From Lachnospiraceae bacterium (GTDB taxonomy: Bacteria; Bacillota; Clostridia; Lachnospirales; Lachnospiraceae): a stretch of 64,000 nucleotides of DNA. The DNA is taken from contig CAJTCL010000009.1 of assembly GCA_910575005.1 (NCBI GenBank), positions 1 through 64,000 on the forward strand, written 5' to 3'. Of this stretch, positions 53,897 to 61,662 are shown piece by piece (the first letter of the stretch is position 1; every line of letters starts with the position of its first letter). The notes below the pieces were generated by a model. That model was not told the DNA's origin. It did not search any database and saw only the letters and a program-made list of their open reading frames with translations. The position numbers and the translations under genes were made by a program.

Positions 53897-54757
53897 CTAT
53901 TGTTTTTCTTGTTTATACAGACGTTTGACCGTTCCTGACATCACGAACAGAGAGCCCAATAATTCCTCTTCTTCGTGTTCTTTTATTCCTATCACATAAT
54001 CTACAACATATCGCTCATTTTTCTTCCAAAGAAATATGAAAGAATCATCACTTTCAAGTATTTTTTGGCGTGCTTGGTCGCTGAACACATAGAAACAATC
54101 AGATACTATCTGAAATCCCATCTCATTTATAACTTTCTGTATGAACAAATTTGGCAATTTTCCAATTTCTTCTTCCAACGCCTGAATCATCTCAAATAAT
54201 TCAAAATTTGTAATCACTGGATGGGAATGCAAAATTTTTTCAGCTTCTTTATCTTTTACATCACATTCTAAACGCCATGCTTGCATTTCTTTTTCGCGCT
54301 GTTTCTCTATCTCTTTCTTCTGATCAACTATTTTCCCAACTAGCTTATCAAACTCCACAAGATATTCTTCTGAGAATACTATCACGGTGCGCAGACTCTC
54401 AACGGTTGTCTCCAAACTATATACATAAAGTACGTAATATGCTCCTAAAAGATAGATCAAGAAAACCATTGCCTTGGTTCCCTGAGGCTCCTTAATCCAA
54501 TATTCCTCTGTCATGATCTCAATAATACATTGAAACTCTCTTCCATCCACGATTAAGTAAAGGATTCTTTTCAGATATTGATCATCTGTTTTTTCTTCTG
54601 CATATCCCTCCAAAACCAAAAGCCCTTCCATCCAGCTAATAGTATGACATTCCAGCACAGAAATCACTGCATTCATAAATCGTTTTTTATCTTCCTCTCC
54701 CGCCGGTTTGAATTTTTTTATGGCATCCCTGCGCACATCCTCTAACATTTTATTCAT
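53897..54757 (-). CDS. Hypothetical helical protein, paralogue 2
   Basis: 286 residues. The MotA-like pattern is clearer here: EGLLVLEGYAEEKTDDQYLK then LYLIVDG at about 40-75, followed by a hydrophobic segment (AMVFLIYLLGAYYVLYVYS). The rest is charged helix with a coiled coil (EIEKQREKEMQAWRLE) and a C-terminus like paralogue 1. The proton-channel proline and second helix pair of MotA are not seen, so it is not an ordinary stator. RBS GGAGGAGAAG lies before ATG; 12 bp separate the two genes. The function is unknown. Confidence 0.55.
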   Translation of the reverse strand: MNKMLEDVRRDAIKKFKPAGEEDKKRFMNAVISVLECHTISWMEGLLVLEGYAEEKTDDQYLKRILYLIVDGREFQCIIEIMTEEYWIKEPQGTKAMVFLIYLLGAYYVLYVYSLETTVESLRTVIVFSEEYLVEFDKLVGKIVDQKKEIEKQREKEMQAWRLECDVKDKEAEKILHSHPVITNFELFEMIQALEEEIGKLPNLFIQKVINEMGFQIVSDCFYVFSDQARQKILESDDSFIFLWKKNERYVVDYVIGIKEHEEEELLGSLFVMSGTVKRLYKQEKQ

Positions 54758-54806
54758 GATCTTCTCCTCCGCCGCATATAATAAAAAACCAAAAATTTAA
54801 TATCGT

Positions 54807-55229
54807 TTATCTTCTTTTTCTTTTCTGATAATCACTAATCTTAAAAAGAAGATCCAAAACCAACCCTATATAACAAAGCACTAAGATAGACAAAAGAGGA
54901 GTGAGTGTATAAAATGTCACTACTTTTTTCCGATCCTCCTCTGGCAATGGTGATGAAAAACCCTGCAACGGTTGTTCTTTTAGATTATTGTTTAATCCCA
55001 CGACACAACTAATAAATACGATTACCAGTAAAATACTGATAGATATTCTTATAAATCCTATGTGATTTAACAGGATAAGAATTAAAACCGGCAGACAATA
55101 ACCAAATACAGCGGTTCCAGTCGGCAGACTCTTCCAATAATCCATCTTTTTCAAACCTTTTCTAAGCTCAAATCCATATAAGACAACCACAAAATACAAA
55201 ATAATTAAAATCATATAAATGAAACCCAT
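54807..55229 (-). CDS. Four-helix membrane protein, 140 aa
   Basis: Hydrophobic segments at about 3-20, 40-57, 60-78 and 104-125, with the last segment ending in a basic tail (SDYQKRKRR). No family recognised. AAAAAGGAGGATG lies ahead of ATG. It is 49 bp before the paralogous pair on the same strand, so it may be co-transcribed and form a membrane partner for them. Confidence 0.55.
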   Translation of the reverse strand: MGFIYMILIILYFVVVLYGFELRKGLKKMDYWKSLPTGTAVFGYCLPVLILILLNHIGFIRISISILLVIVFISCVVGLNNNLKEQPLQGFSSPLPEEDRKKVVTFYTLTPLLSILVLCYIGLVLDLLFKISDYQKRKRR

Positions 55230-55509
55230 AAATACATCCTCCTTTTTATTGGTGAGCTAACTATAACATGGCTCTTTTTCATATAAGGACAACGTACTGT
55301 CGTATATTGATCTAACACAAGAAAAGAAGTGAGCATCTCCTCTGATCAGATAAATATTCCAACAAAAAATCCGATAATCTCAATATAAGAATCAGAATCA
55401 ATTTTGGATTTTATGACAATCACGCGAATTTGTAAATACTATAAAAACAACTCGCGTGCTGTCAACACACTGGCAACATTTTGATTCCGAATTGGGAGGT
55501 GAAAGGTAA

Positions 55510-55761
55510 ATGGACATGATCACAGATCTGGCAATGATGCAGGCATTAACTTCAATTGAAGACGCTATGAAACTGCAGATGCAGGCCAAAGCAGAACGAA
55601 GAGCAGAAAAAGCTGCTGAAGAGGAAAAAGAATTTAAGGAAAAGCTGACACGTGCTGCTGTCAGTAAAATGGAGCTTGAGGGCATGGCTTCCGATATTAA
55701 GGGAACACAAGATGCAGTGCGCAGAGATCAACTGATGGCTCTGATGATGGCTGGAATGTAA
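55510..55761 (+). CDS. Small coiled-coil protein, 83 aa
   Basis: The only convincing plus-strand gene in the right part of the window. RBS TTGGGAGGTGAAAGG precedes ATG. It is helical throughout, with an Ala/Glu/Lys-rich coiled coil (QAKAERRAEKAAEEEKEFKE) at about 25-50 and Met-rich ends. No signal or membrane segment. It is divergent from the 140-aa membrane protein with 280 bp between, in which I see no clear promoter. The function is unknown. Confidence 0.5.
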   Translation: MDMITDLAMMQALTSIEDAMKLQMQAKAERRAEKAAEEEKEFKEKLTRAAVSKMELEGMASDIKGTQDAVRRDQLMALMMAGM

Positions 55762-55916
55762 CTTTCTACCCAATGTATTTCAAAATTTGGAGGAGATTTG
55801 CGCTAAATAAAGGAGGCGCAGCAAATTACATCGACCGAATGAGTCATAAATTTTCACAAAATTTGGCATACAGATGGCTGGCATAATTTTTCAAATACAC
55901 TCTAACACAAACAGGA

Positions 55917-56016
55917 AGAGGCTGCTGCAAAATAGGTTTTATATACAAAATATGGTTTTAGAACGCAAGAATCCCATTCATATATTGTATATAAGCTTTA
56001 TTTTGCAATAGCCCCT
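55917..56016. mobile_element. MITE-like inverted-repeat element
   Basis: 100 bp with ends AGAGGCTGCTGCAAAATA and TATTTTGCAATAGCCCCT. The inner parts also pair (TTATATACAA / TTGTATATAA). AGGGGCTxTTGCAAAATA is a common end of transposase-type elements in Clostridia. It lies at the 3' side of the 167-aa gene, where a weak TTG-started frame on the minus strand (ending 55978) runs into it and may be a truncated gene. Confidence 0.6.
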
Positions 56017-56149
56017 TATTCTTTCACTATCTAATTTTGGGTTGACGCTGCTCTTGCTCACACAGATGATTAAAACATAGGATAATACTGAAACTTCTTC
56101 ATATTCCTCCAGCGAGTAAAAACGTAGCTGATTAACCGCTGGGATAATA

Positions 56150-56653
56150 TCAATCTTCTTCGTCAAACTCCTGCCAACCCTTCATCCAAGGGATGCCATT
56201 CCACAATTTTCCGGTGCGGATAAAATACTCAATGGCAGTCATCACAGCGTCCTTATCCGTGGTAGTATATTTCCTTTGAATAATAGACTGACCATCGGAA
56301 CACTGAATATCTGTCTCTTCGTCTGATTCTAAATATTGTGGGTCATAGGCAGAGAACCAAGCAGCTTCCTCCCCCGTCATCCCGCTGTTATCTCTCATGT
56401 ACTGCAAAGCAAACAGGCCGTCCCCGCTCTCTAACTGCATAAGATCTTCCTCCAAATCAAGATTATTTGTGAGATAGATATCTCCCCACTCTTCGTCTCG
56501 GAGATTTTTCATAATTTCCTGGCATTGTTCTTCTGTAATCTCCTCAGGTTCCCCAAGCCAACAGAGATAATATTTCACAGCAATCCCCTCTGGCATTTCC
56601 GCCGGCTTCTCACTTTTGGGGATAAATTCTTGGTGTTCTATCCATTTACTCAT
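56150..56653 (-). CDS. Hypothetical acidic protein, 167 aa
   Basis: A strongly acidic, Trp/Tyr-rich soluble protein (ITEEQCQEIMKNLRDEEWGD; TGEEAAWFSAYDPQYLESDE; WNGIPWMKGWQEFDEED). The composition resembles immunity or anti-restriction proteins, but no family is recognised. RBS ATAGGAGGAAATAAA lies before ATG. Directly after it a TTG frame overlaps the end (MTKKIDIIPAVNQLRFY) and is broken by the MITE. It is 190 bp from the small gene at 56844. Confidence 0.5.
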   Translation of the reverse strand: MSKWIEHQEFIPKSEKPAEMPEGIAVKYYLCWLGEPEEITEEQCQEIMKNLRDEEWGDIYLTNNLDLEEDLMQLESGDGLFALQYMRDNSGMTGEEAAWFSAYDPQYLESDEETDIQCSDGQSIIQRKYTTTDKDAVMTAIEYFIRTGKLWNGIPWMKGWQEFDEED

Positions 56654-56843
56654 TTTATTTCCTCCTATAACTCTTTATAGACCCAAAGAAATATTCATAA
56701 TATATTCCCTTATATCACTGGAAATTGTAATAATGTGCTTAACAAAATCTTTCATTTTAGGCGTATAAAGCCTTAGTTGCAACAAAGTGTCTATGTTTCT
56801 CATGACCAGAATTATAATAATCGAAATAATAATCGTCCATTTT

Positions 56844-57002
56844 TTACTGCATATTCACTATCTCCCTTTTCTTCTCATCCATTTTTTGTAAATCTTCTTG
56901 TGTTATAATTCCCTCTTCCAAAGCTATTTGTGTTAATTGCTGAATTGCAAGATTGGTATTTTCCTCTGTATCAACTAAAATCGAAAATGTAGGTTTTGTC
57001 AT
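56844..57002 (-). CDS. Small protein, 52 aa, downstream of the JAB-like gene
   Basis: Reads MTKPTFSILVDTEENTNLAI and ends in a charged helix (KMDEKKREIVNMQ). A strong RBS, AAGGAGGATTTGA, lies before ATG, 13 bp after the stop of the JAB-like gene, so the two are probably co-transcribed. Helical and acidic; no family recognised. An immunity or adaptor role for its neighbour is possible. From 56654 to 56843 I see nothing else. Confidence 0.5.
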   Translation of the reverse strand: MTKPTFSILVDTEENTNLAIQQLTQIALEEGIITQEDLQKMDEKKREIVNMQ

Positions 57003-57015
57003 ATTCAAATCCTCC

Positions 57016-57651
57016 TTACTCAATTCTTATCCCAAATACATATGCCACCCGTTCAAATTCTTTTGCAGCCTGCACAGATTCTGAACGGTTTAATTTTCCA
57101 TCATTATTGTGGTCACACATTTTTGTGATTTCAATCAATTTCTTTACTGCAGCATTTCTATTAAAATATTCTGTTTTAGTCATATAGTATTGCTCTCCAG
57201 AATTTGTTACGACTACCATTACCTTCAACTTACTATACAGCAAAAATTCCGAATAATCTTCAACAGAAAAAGCAGAATCTGTTGGATGATTATGTACTAA
57301 TACACAAACTTTATCATCTTTTCTGTCTAATAATTCATACGTTTTTGTATCCGATTCCAAATCCGTATTTGTCTGGGTTCCTTTAATCATATTACCTTCT
57401 TCATGGCTGTTTATGGAATAAACAAGAGCTACTTCATTATAGTTATTTTGATTTAATGCATAGTACAGTATACTCTGGCATTTCTGATACAGATAAAAAG
57501 ACTCGTCTTCTCCAATCTCATCAATAATGTATGGTCTAAGCCTCAATAAACTTGCCTCATTTATAAATTGTTTTTTATGCGATGATATCGAATTGACTTT
57601 AAGCATAAAATATGTCCTTTCTTTTCCATACCTCAACGAAATTGATTTCAT
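57016..57651 (-). CDS. JAB/MPN-like metalloprotease-fold protein with C-terminal EF-hand
   Basis: 211 residues. A central segment VCVLVHNHPTDSAFSVEDY near 115 carries H-N-H-P and S-x-x-D as in JAMM/RadC-type zinc proteases, but with six instead of seven residues between the second His and the Ser. Such JAB-like domains occur in polymorphic toxins and in deubiquitinase-like systems. Near 180, DHNNDGKLNRSE matches a calcium-binding EF-hand loop. No signal peptide. ATG 57651 (AAGGA close by) or ATG 57606 (AAAGGACATATTTT) may be the start. Activity is unproved. Confidence 0.6.
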   Translation of the reverse strand: MKSISLRYGKERTYFMLKVNSISSHKKQFINEASLLRLRPYIIDEIGEDESFYLYQKCQSILYYALNQNNYNEVALVYSINSHEEGNMIKGTQTNTDLESDTKTYELLDRKDDKVCVLVHNHPTDSAFSVEDYSEFLLYSKLKVMVVVTNSGEQYYMTKTEYFNRNAAVKKLIEITKMCDHNNDGKLNRSESVQAAKEFERVAYVFGIRIE

Positions 57652-57729
57652 TTTCCTTCATAACGTGTATACGCTCTATTATTAAACCATAAAAATAGCT
57701 CTATTTTATTATACACAGTACAATAATAA

Positions 57730-57788
57730 ATATCAATCAGATTATAAAAAAGCATTTTACAGATGCCTTTTTATAATCTGGTTGATAT
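57730..57788. repeat. Long inverted repeat
   Basis: ATATCAATCAGATTATAAAAA (57730-57750) is mirrored by TTTTTATAATCTGGTTGATAT (57768-57788) with one G-U pair; the loop contains a smaller GCAT...ATGC pair. It could be a bidirectional terminator (A and T runs at the inner ends), a MITE, or part of a structured RNA beside the retron. Confidence 0.55.
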
Positions 57789-57954
57789 CTATCATTTGAA
57801 TTTCTATTGGGTATCGGTAGACTGCCATGTATATGTTGGCTTTAAGCAAAGTAATTACTCTCATATTTGATACCTAATTTCTCAAAAATTAATTTTGCTA
57901 TTTTGCATTTATTGCATCTTTTTGGATCTATTGCATTTAAAAAAATTATAATCC

Positions 57955-58240
57955 GTTCAGAGGTAAATTTAAAGTTAATTGGAATGATTCGGTGGGTAAG
58001 TTTAGACTGACACCCTTACAGCGAGCAAAAAGCCAATAAATTTGACCTTTATGTTCGGCAGAGACTTCCAGAAACAACTATTGTTTGGCTGTATATTAAC
58101 TATTTATGTGAACATTCCGGTCATGGCTTACAAAATGACAATAAGGTGTATGGAGAAAATACGCGAAAGATACGGGGATATCTTGAAATTTATATACCTG
58201 TGGAATGAAAACAAGATTGATAATCCATTCGGATAAAATG
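57955..58240 (+). pseudogene. Unidentified broken coding remnant
   Basis: Plus-strand frames here read protein-like pieces in two frames: GKFKVNWNDSVGKFRLTPL near 57962-58020, then LPETTIVWLYINYLCEHSGH and IRGYLEIYIPVE near 58065-58200, with stops between. The last piece recalls GyrI-like effector domains, but this is too short to claim. It fills part of the 778-bp gap between the JAB-like gene and the reverse transcriptase. Confidence 0.25.
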
Positions 58241-58294
58241 ATAGACGATAATATTTTATCGCCAAAGTAATTAAATATCGCTTGGAAAAACTTG

Positions 58295-58379
58295 GGCTGT
58301 CGCACTAAGAATAAACAAAACAAGATATTGTATCATTTTACTCATATATCTTATTTGAAATTTTCTTAATGCGGCAGCC
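58295..58379. mobile_element. MITE-like hairpin downstream of the reverse transcriptase
   Basis: 85 bp; GGCTGTCGCACTAAGAA (58295-58311) pairs with TTCTTAATGCGGCAGCC (58363-58379) with two wobble or mismatch positions, and AGATAT/ATATCT inside. The GGCTGTCGCA end looks like a transposon end; a related end may be at 6047-6064. Being 51 bp after the reverse transcriptase stop, it could instead serve that transcript. Confidence 0.5.
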
Positions 58380-58429
58380 TAAAATATATATCATCTCATT
58401 ATATGAAGTTTGAAAAACCTTAAAAATAC

Positions 58430-59896
58430 TTAAGTTAATCTTTTTAACAACTCGCTCCCCTGGTTGATTACCTTTTGGTATCTCTTGGCATTTACACTTT
58501 TCAGCCAGGCAATTTTTCCTGAAATCTCGTTTATTGTCTGAGAAGATACCGAACCACCAGACTCATGTAATTTCTGTGCATTATGTATAGAAGCTTTTAA
58601 TATCTTCACCCATTTCTTGGGAACACCAATCTCTTCATTGATTACAATACCAGTGATATACTGTCTGTTATTCTTTCTCAAGATATGTGTTTTTTCTTGT
58701 TTCATGTGAAAGCCTTCGGCTTCAATAATTTGATTGACACTGTTCAAAAAACTTCCGACTGCTAAATTCTCAGTGTCTCCACTATAGCTAAAACTCATAT
58801 CATCTGCATATCTTGTATAAGTAAGCCCCAGCTTTTGGCATAGACCATTGATGCGCTTATCCATATTTCTGCAAATAATATTTGTGATCATAGGGCTTGC
58901 CGGAGAACCTTGTGGCAGTATTCTCTCGGAAGTTTTGATATATTTTACCTCTCCTTTTACCTCAAGCGGCATCCTCTCGCAGTAAGTGCAGATCATCGCC
59001 AGCAGTGACGCGATATAACCTGAGTAGCCAAAAGACTGATATAAGCCCCTGACACGCTCAAATGTAATGGTAGGGAAAAAGTTTTCTAAATCAATATTGA
59101 TCAATAAATCAGGACTGGTATTATGTACTTTTGCACCTGTGAGGATCGATCTTGATTTCATAAATCCATGTGACAGATCCGAAACCTCTATTTTTTGCAG
59201 AATTTTTTCTAATATCTGCCTCTGTGCCGCTTTGAGCTGTGATTTGGGCGCAGCGATATGACGGGTTCCGCCGCTTTTTTTGGGAATATCAAAGCGATAA
59301 TAATTGTCAAAGGTGACAACATCCCTATGGTACACCAGATAACGCAGCGTTTTGTATTCGATTTGCAAGAATTCTGCAAGTTCTCTGTCTGTCTCTATGA
59401 CAGGCATCTGATTCTCTTTCAGTTTCTGCACATCCGTCTCTTTTTTTGCTAACAGTCCAGAATAACCTTTGCCAATAAATACAATATTTTCTGCTTTGCG
59501 CTTGTTCCAAGCCTCTGATTTTAATTGCTTTTGCCGTTCCCGCTCTGCTTTTCTCTCTGCTCGTCTGGCAATCGATTCCTTCATAATTTCCTGGGAAACA
59601 ACAGCACGAATTTTTTCATAATCCCAGGTGTCCTCGTATTGCTTTTTTAAGTGAGAAATCTTTTTCTCAATTTCCGTTTTCTCCTGATAGGCCTCGGAAA
59701 TCTGTTCGGAAAGTTTTTGCAGCTCAGCTAACAGTTTTTTCCTGTTCTCAAAGTCTTCTTCTGTTTCATTTTGCTGGCGCTCATATGGCGTTGGTAAATT
59801 GCTAGGCCAAAACCCATATTCCTGCATTTTAAGAAAGGTAAATTCTTTCTTGCCCATATTTTGTACCAGTGTTCTATATTCGGCTTTTGTATCCAT
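58430..59896 (-). CDS. Retron-family reverse transcriptase with N-terminal extension
   Basis: 488 residues. The RT core is at about 195-440: IPKKSGGTRHIAAP, motif A D269 in NIDLENFF, motif B QGSPASP 329-335, catalytic YADD 363-366. Retron-type marks are HGFMKSRSI and GAKVH 254-258 in place of NAxxH, and ITG 414-416 in place of VTG. Residues 1-190 are an unusual charged extension with coiled coil (EIEKKISHLKKQYED; ARRAERKAERERQKQ). No maturase domain is present, which argues against a group II intron. Start ATG overlaps the previous stop (TAATG). It should make msDNA from an ncRNA not yet located, as part of a three-gene defence unit. Confidence 0.88.
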   Translation of the reverse strand: MDTKAEYRTLVQNMGKKEFTFLKMQEYGFWPSNLPTPYERQQNETEEDFENRKKLLAELQKLSEQISEAYQEKTEIEKKISHLKKQYEDTWDYEKIRAVVSQEIMKESIARRAERKAERERQKQLKSEAWNKRKAENIVFIGKGYSGLLAKKETDVQKLKENQMPVIETDRELAEFLQIEYKTLRYLVYHRDVVTFDNYYRFDIPKKSGGTRHIAAPKSQLKAAQRQILEKILQKIEVSDLSHGFMKSRSILTGAKVHNTSPDLLINIDLENFFPTITFERVRGLYQSFGYSGYIASLLAMICTYCERMPLEVKGEVKYIKTSERILPQGSPASPMITNIICRNMDKRINGLCQKLGLTYTRYADDMSFSYSGDTENLAVGSFLNSVNQIIEAEGFHMKQEKTHILRKNNRQYITGIVINEEIGVPKKWVKILKASIHNAQKLHESGGSVSSQTINEISGKIAWLKSVNAKRYQKVINQGSELLKRLT

Positions 59897-61662
59897 TATA
59901 ACAACATCTCCATTATATCATTGATTTTATATTCTTTCTCGTATTCCAAATTTTTTAACTTTAACAATTTATAGGAGGCCACATAAAGGGCAAGAATATG
60001 TGCGCAAGGATCCGAAAGATTTCGCTCACCTCTTTTAAATTTTGGGCAATTACAATTGATCTTTGTAATTTGTCCATCCTGGTCAATGACCACTTCTGTT
60101 TCCGTAGCAGGCGGCCATCTGTCTTCTTGCTTGTAAGTTGTCGTAAATACAAACTCCTGCTTGTGCGTATATTTTACCTTCATATTATCAAAGACACTTT
60201 TGCTGTATCTTTTTACATCAATTTCAATGTCAGAGATCTCATAGAGTTCTTCTGGAATGGGGGTGTTACACAAATGGCGAAAACGTACTTTGTCATTGAT
60301 TGGATCAAAATAACCCTCGCCGCGCCGTAACAGCATGCCAACACCAGCTTTTATCCGATCACTTTTCTGCTTTGGAAGACTCTCCGAAATTTGCTGTATA
60401 GAGAGACAGCGTTTCTCTTTCAATAACTTATAAATATCTTTATAGCAGCCCTGACCTGTAAATCCTGCCATAATATTAAATGCAGTGCCTTTTACCCAGT
60501 CATTAGAAGACCATGAGGAGAAACCAACTGTCATCTGCATGGTACCCATATCGGCACGGATAAATTGGGGCATTCCAAATCCCAAAAGCCGCACATAAAA
60601 CGCTTTCGACAAGGGAATTAATTTTTCCACAACCAGCCAGCGTCTTCTGCCCCAGATTTTTTCCTCTCTTCTCTGCTTGCCCTCATAGACAGCATTCAGC
60701 GTGAGGACTGTCCCAAAAGGCTCAAATACAATCTGTACTCTTTGCCCTGGTTCTAAAATCCATTTCATATAACGCGGACTCTTCTTCTCTTTGTGTTTTC
60801 TCAAAAATGCACAGATATCATACATATCAGAGGGAGAGAGCTTCAGTTCCATACCAGATAAAACTGCTGCAGATGACACCTGGTTAAATCCTTTGATCCA
60901 GGTTTCAGGCAAATCAATTTTCTTCTCCACATACTCTGGCACAATATCATTGTCTATCGTAAACCCTTCTGGATTGACCGACAATGTGACATCTGTATAG
61001 CTTCTAAATCGCTGCATTTCCTGCTCTAATTTGGCGGAAAAGTCAATATTTGTGGTTCCAAGTTTAGGTGGCTGCATTAAATCAAATTCATTCATCGCTA
61101 CCGACAGACAGCCATAAACAGATTCATCAAGTGAAAATGCCTCAAACGATACCTGATCTTTATGGACCGTAATGACAGGATCTAATACAAACCATAAGCT
61201 GTAATCTCTGTCTTTGATAAACTTCCAAAAATCCCGTTCAATTTTATAATAATCCTTCCACGCATCATACTGGTCAATCTGCTTTTGTAAATTTCTTTGA
61301 ATATTCAATAACTGGTTGATAGCATATTTTTTATGTGACAGCTCAACATCGCAAGCGTCCATCTCTTTCTTTAAAGACTCTCTTACATTTGGCATGTACT
61401 GCTCATGCACCTTTATGCGGCGTTCAATTTCTTCATCCAGCCATGCAAAATAATCGGTTCTCTCTTTTGTCTTTTTTCTCGTATCAGAAACAACAATTTC
61501 TCTTAACATCAGCATGGCATCACGAAACAATAACGGATGCTTTAATTTCCCGCAGAAGGAAACTTTTTCATCGCGGGATAAATCAGGACTTAAGCCCAAA
61601 GTTGTTTGATTGTCAACCTGCGTACAACGAGAAGGGCTTGCGTATTTGTAACCTACTTTCAT
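59896..61662 (-). CDS. SWIM zinc-finger protein of the retron operon (WH-SWIM type)
   Basis: 588 residues. N-terminal helical region with coiled coil (about 80-135), a beta-rich middle, a winged-helix-like segment near 420-480 (CLSIQQISESLPKQKSDRIK), and a C-terminal SWIM motif: C537-x-C539 ... C553-x-H555. SWIM domains bind DNA or protein. RBS AAGGAGGTAGG lies before ATG; 4-bp overlap (ATGA) with the helical-repeat gene and TAATG with the reverse transcriptase. I recall WH-SWIM plus ARM-repeat proteins as the accessory pair of type XIII retrons; its role there (effector or inhibitor) is not known to me. Confidence 0.82.
   Translation of the reverse strand: MKVGYKYASPSRCTQVDNQTTLGLSPDLSRDEKVSFCGKLKHPLLFRDAMLMLREIVVSDTRKKTKERTDYFAWLDEEIERRIKVHEQYMPNVRESLKKEMDACDVELSHKKYAINQLLNIQRNLQKQIDQYDAWKDYYKIERDFWKFIKDRDYSLWFVLDPVITVHKDQVSFEAFSLDESVYGCLSVAMNEFDLMQPPKLGTTNIDFSAKLEQEMQRFRSYTDVTLSVNPEGFTIDNDIVPEYVEKKIDLPETWIKGFNQVSSAAVLSGMELKLSPSDMYDICAFLRKHKEKKSPRYMKWILEPGQRVQIVFEPFGTVLTLNAVYEGKQRREEKIWGRRRWLVVEKLIPLSKAFYVRLLGFGMPQFIRADMGTMQMTVGFSSWSSNDWVKGTAFNIMAGFTGQGCYKDIYKLLKEKRCLSIQQISESLPKQKSDRIKAGVGMLLRRGEGYFDPINDKVRFRHLCNTPIPEELYEISDIEIDVKRYSKSVFDNMKVKYTHKQEFVFTTTYKQEDRWPPATETEVVIDQDGQITKINCNCPKFKRGERNLSDPCAHILALYVASYKLLKLKNLEYEKEYKINDIMEMLL

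Noticed and set aside
55978-56166. 62-residue minus-strand frame after the 167-aa gene
   Set aside because: Its last third is the MITE-like element and the start is a TTG inside the previous gene; at best a truncated gene.
58295-58379. Hairpin as the retron msd stem
   Set aside because: Its ends look like a transposon end (GGCTGTCGCA) and no branching-G or a1/a2 arrangement is visible. Kept as MITE-like, with the alternative noted.
58430-59896. Group II intron maturase
   Set aside because: No maturase or endonuclease domain and no intron domain V-like hairpin near; neighbours and motifs fit retrons.
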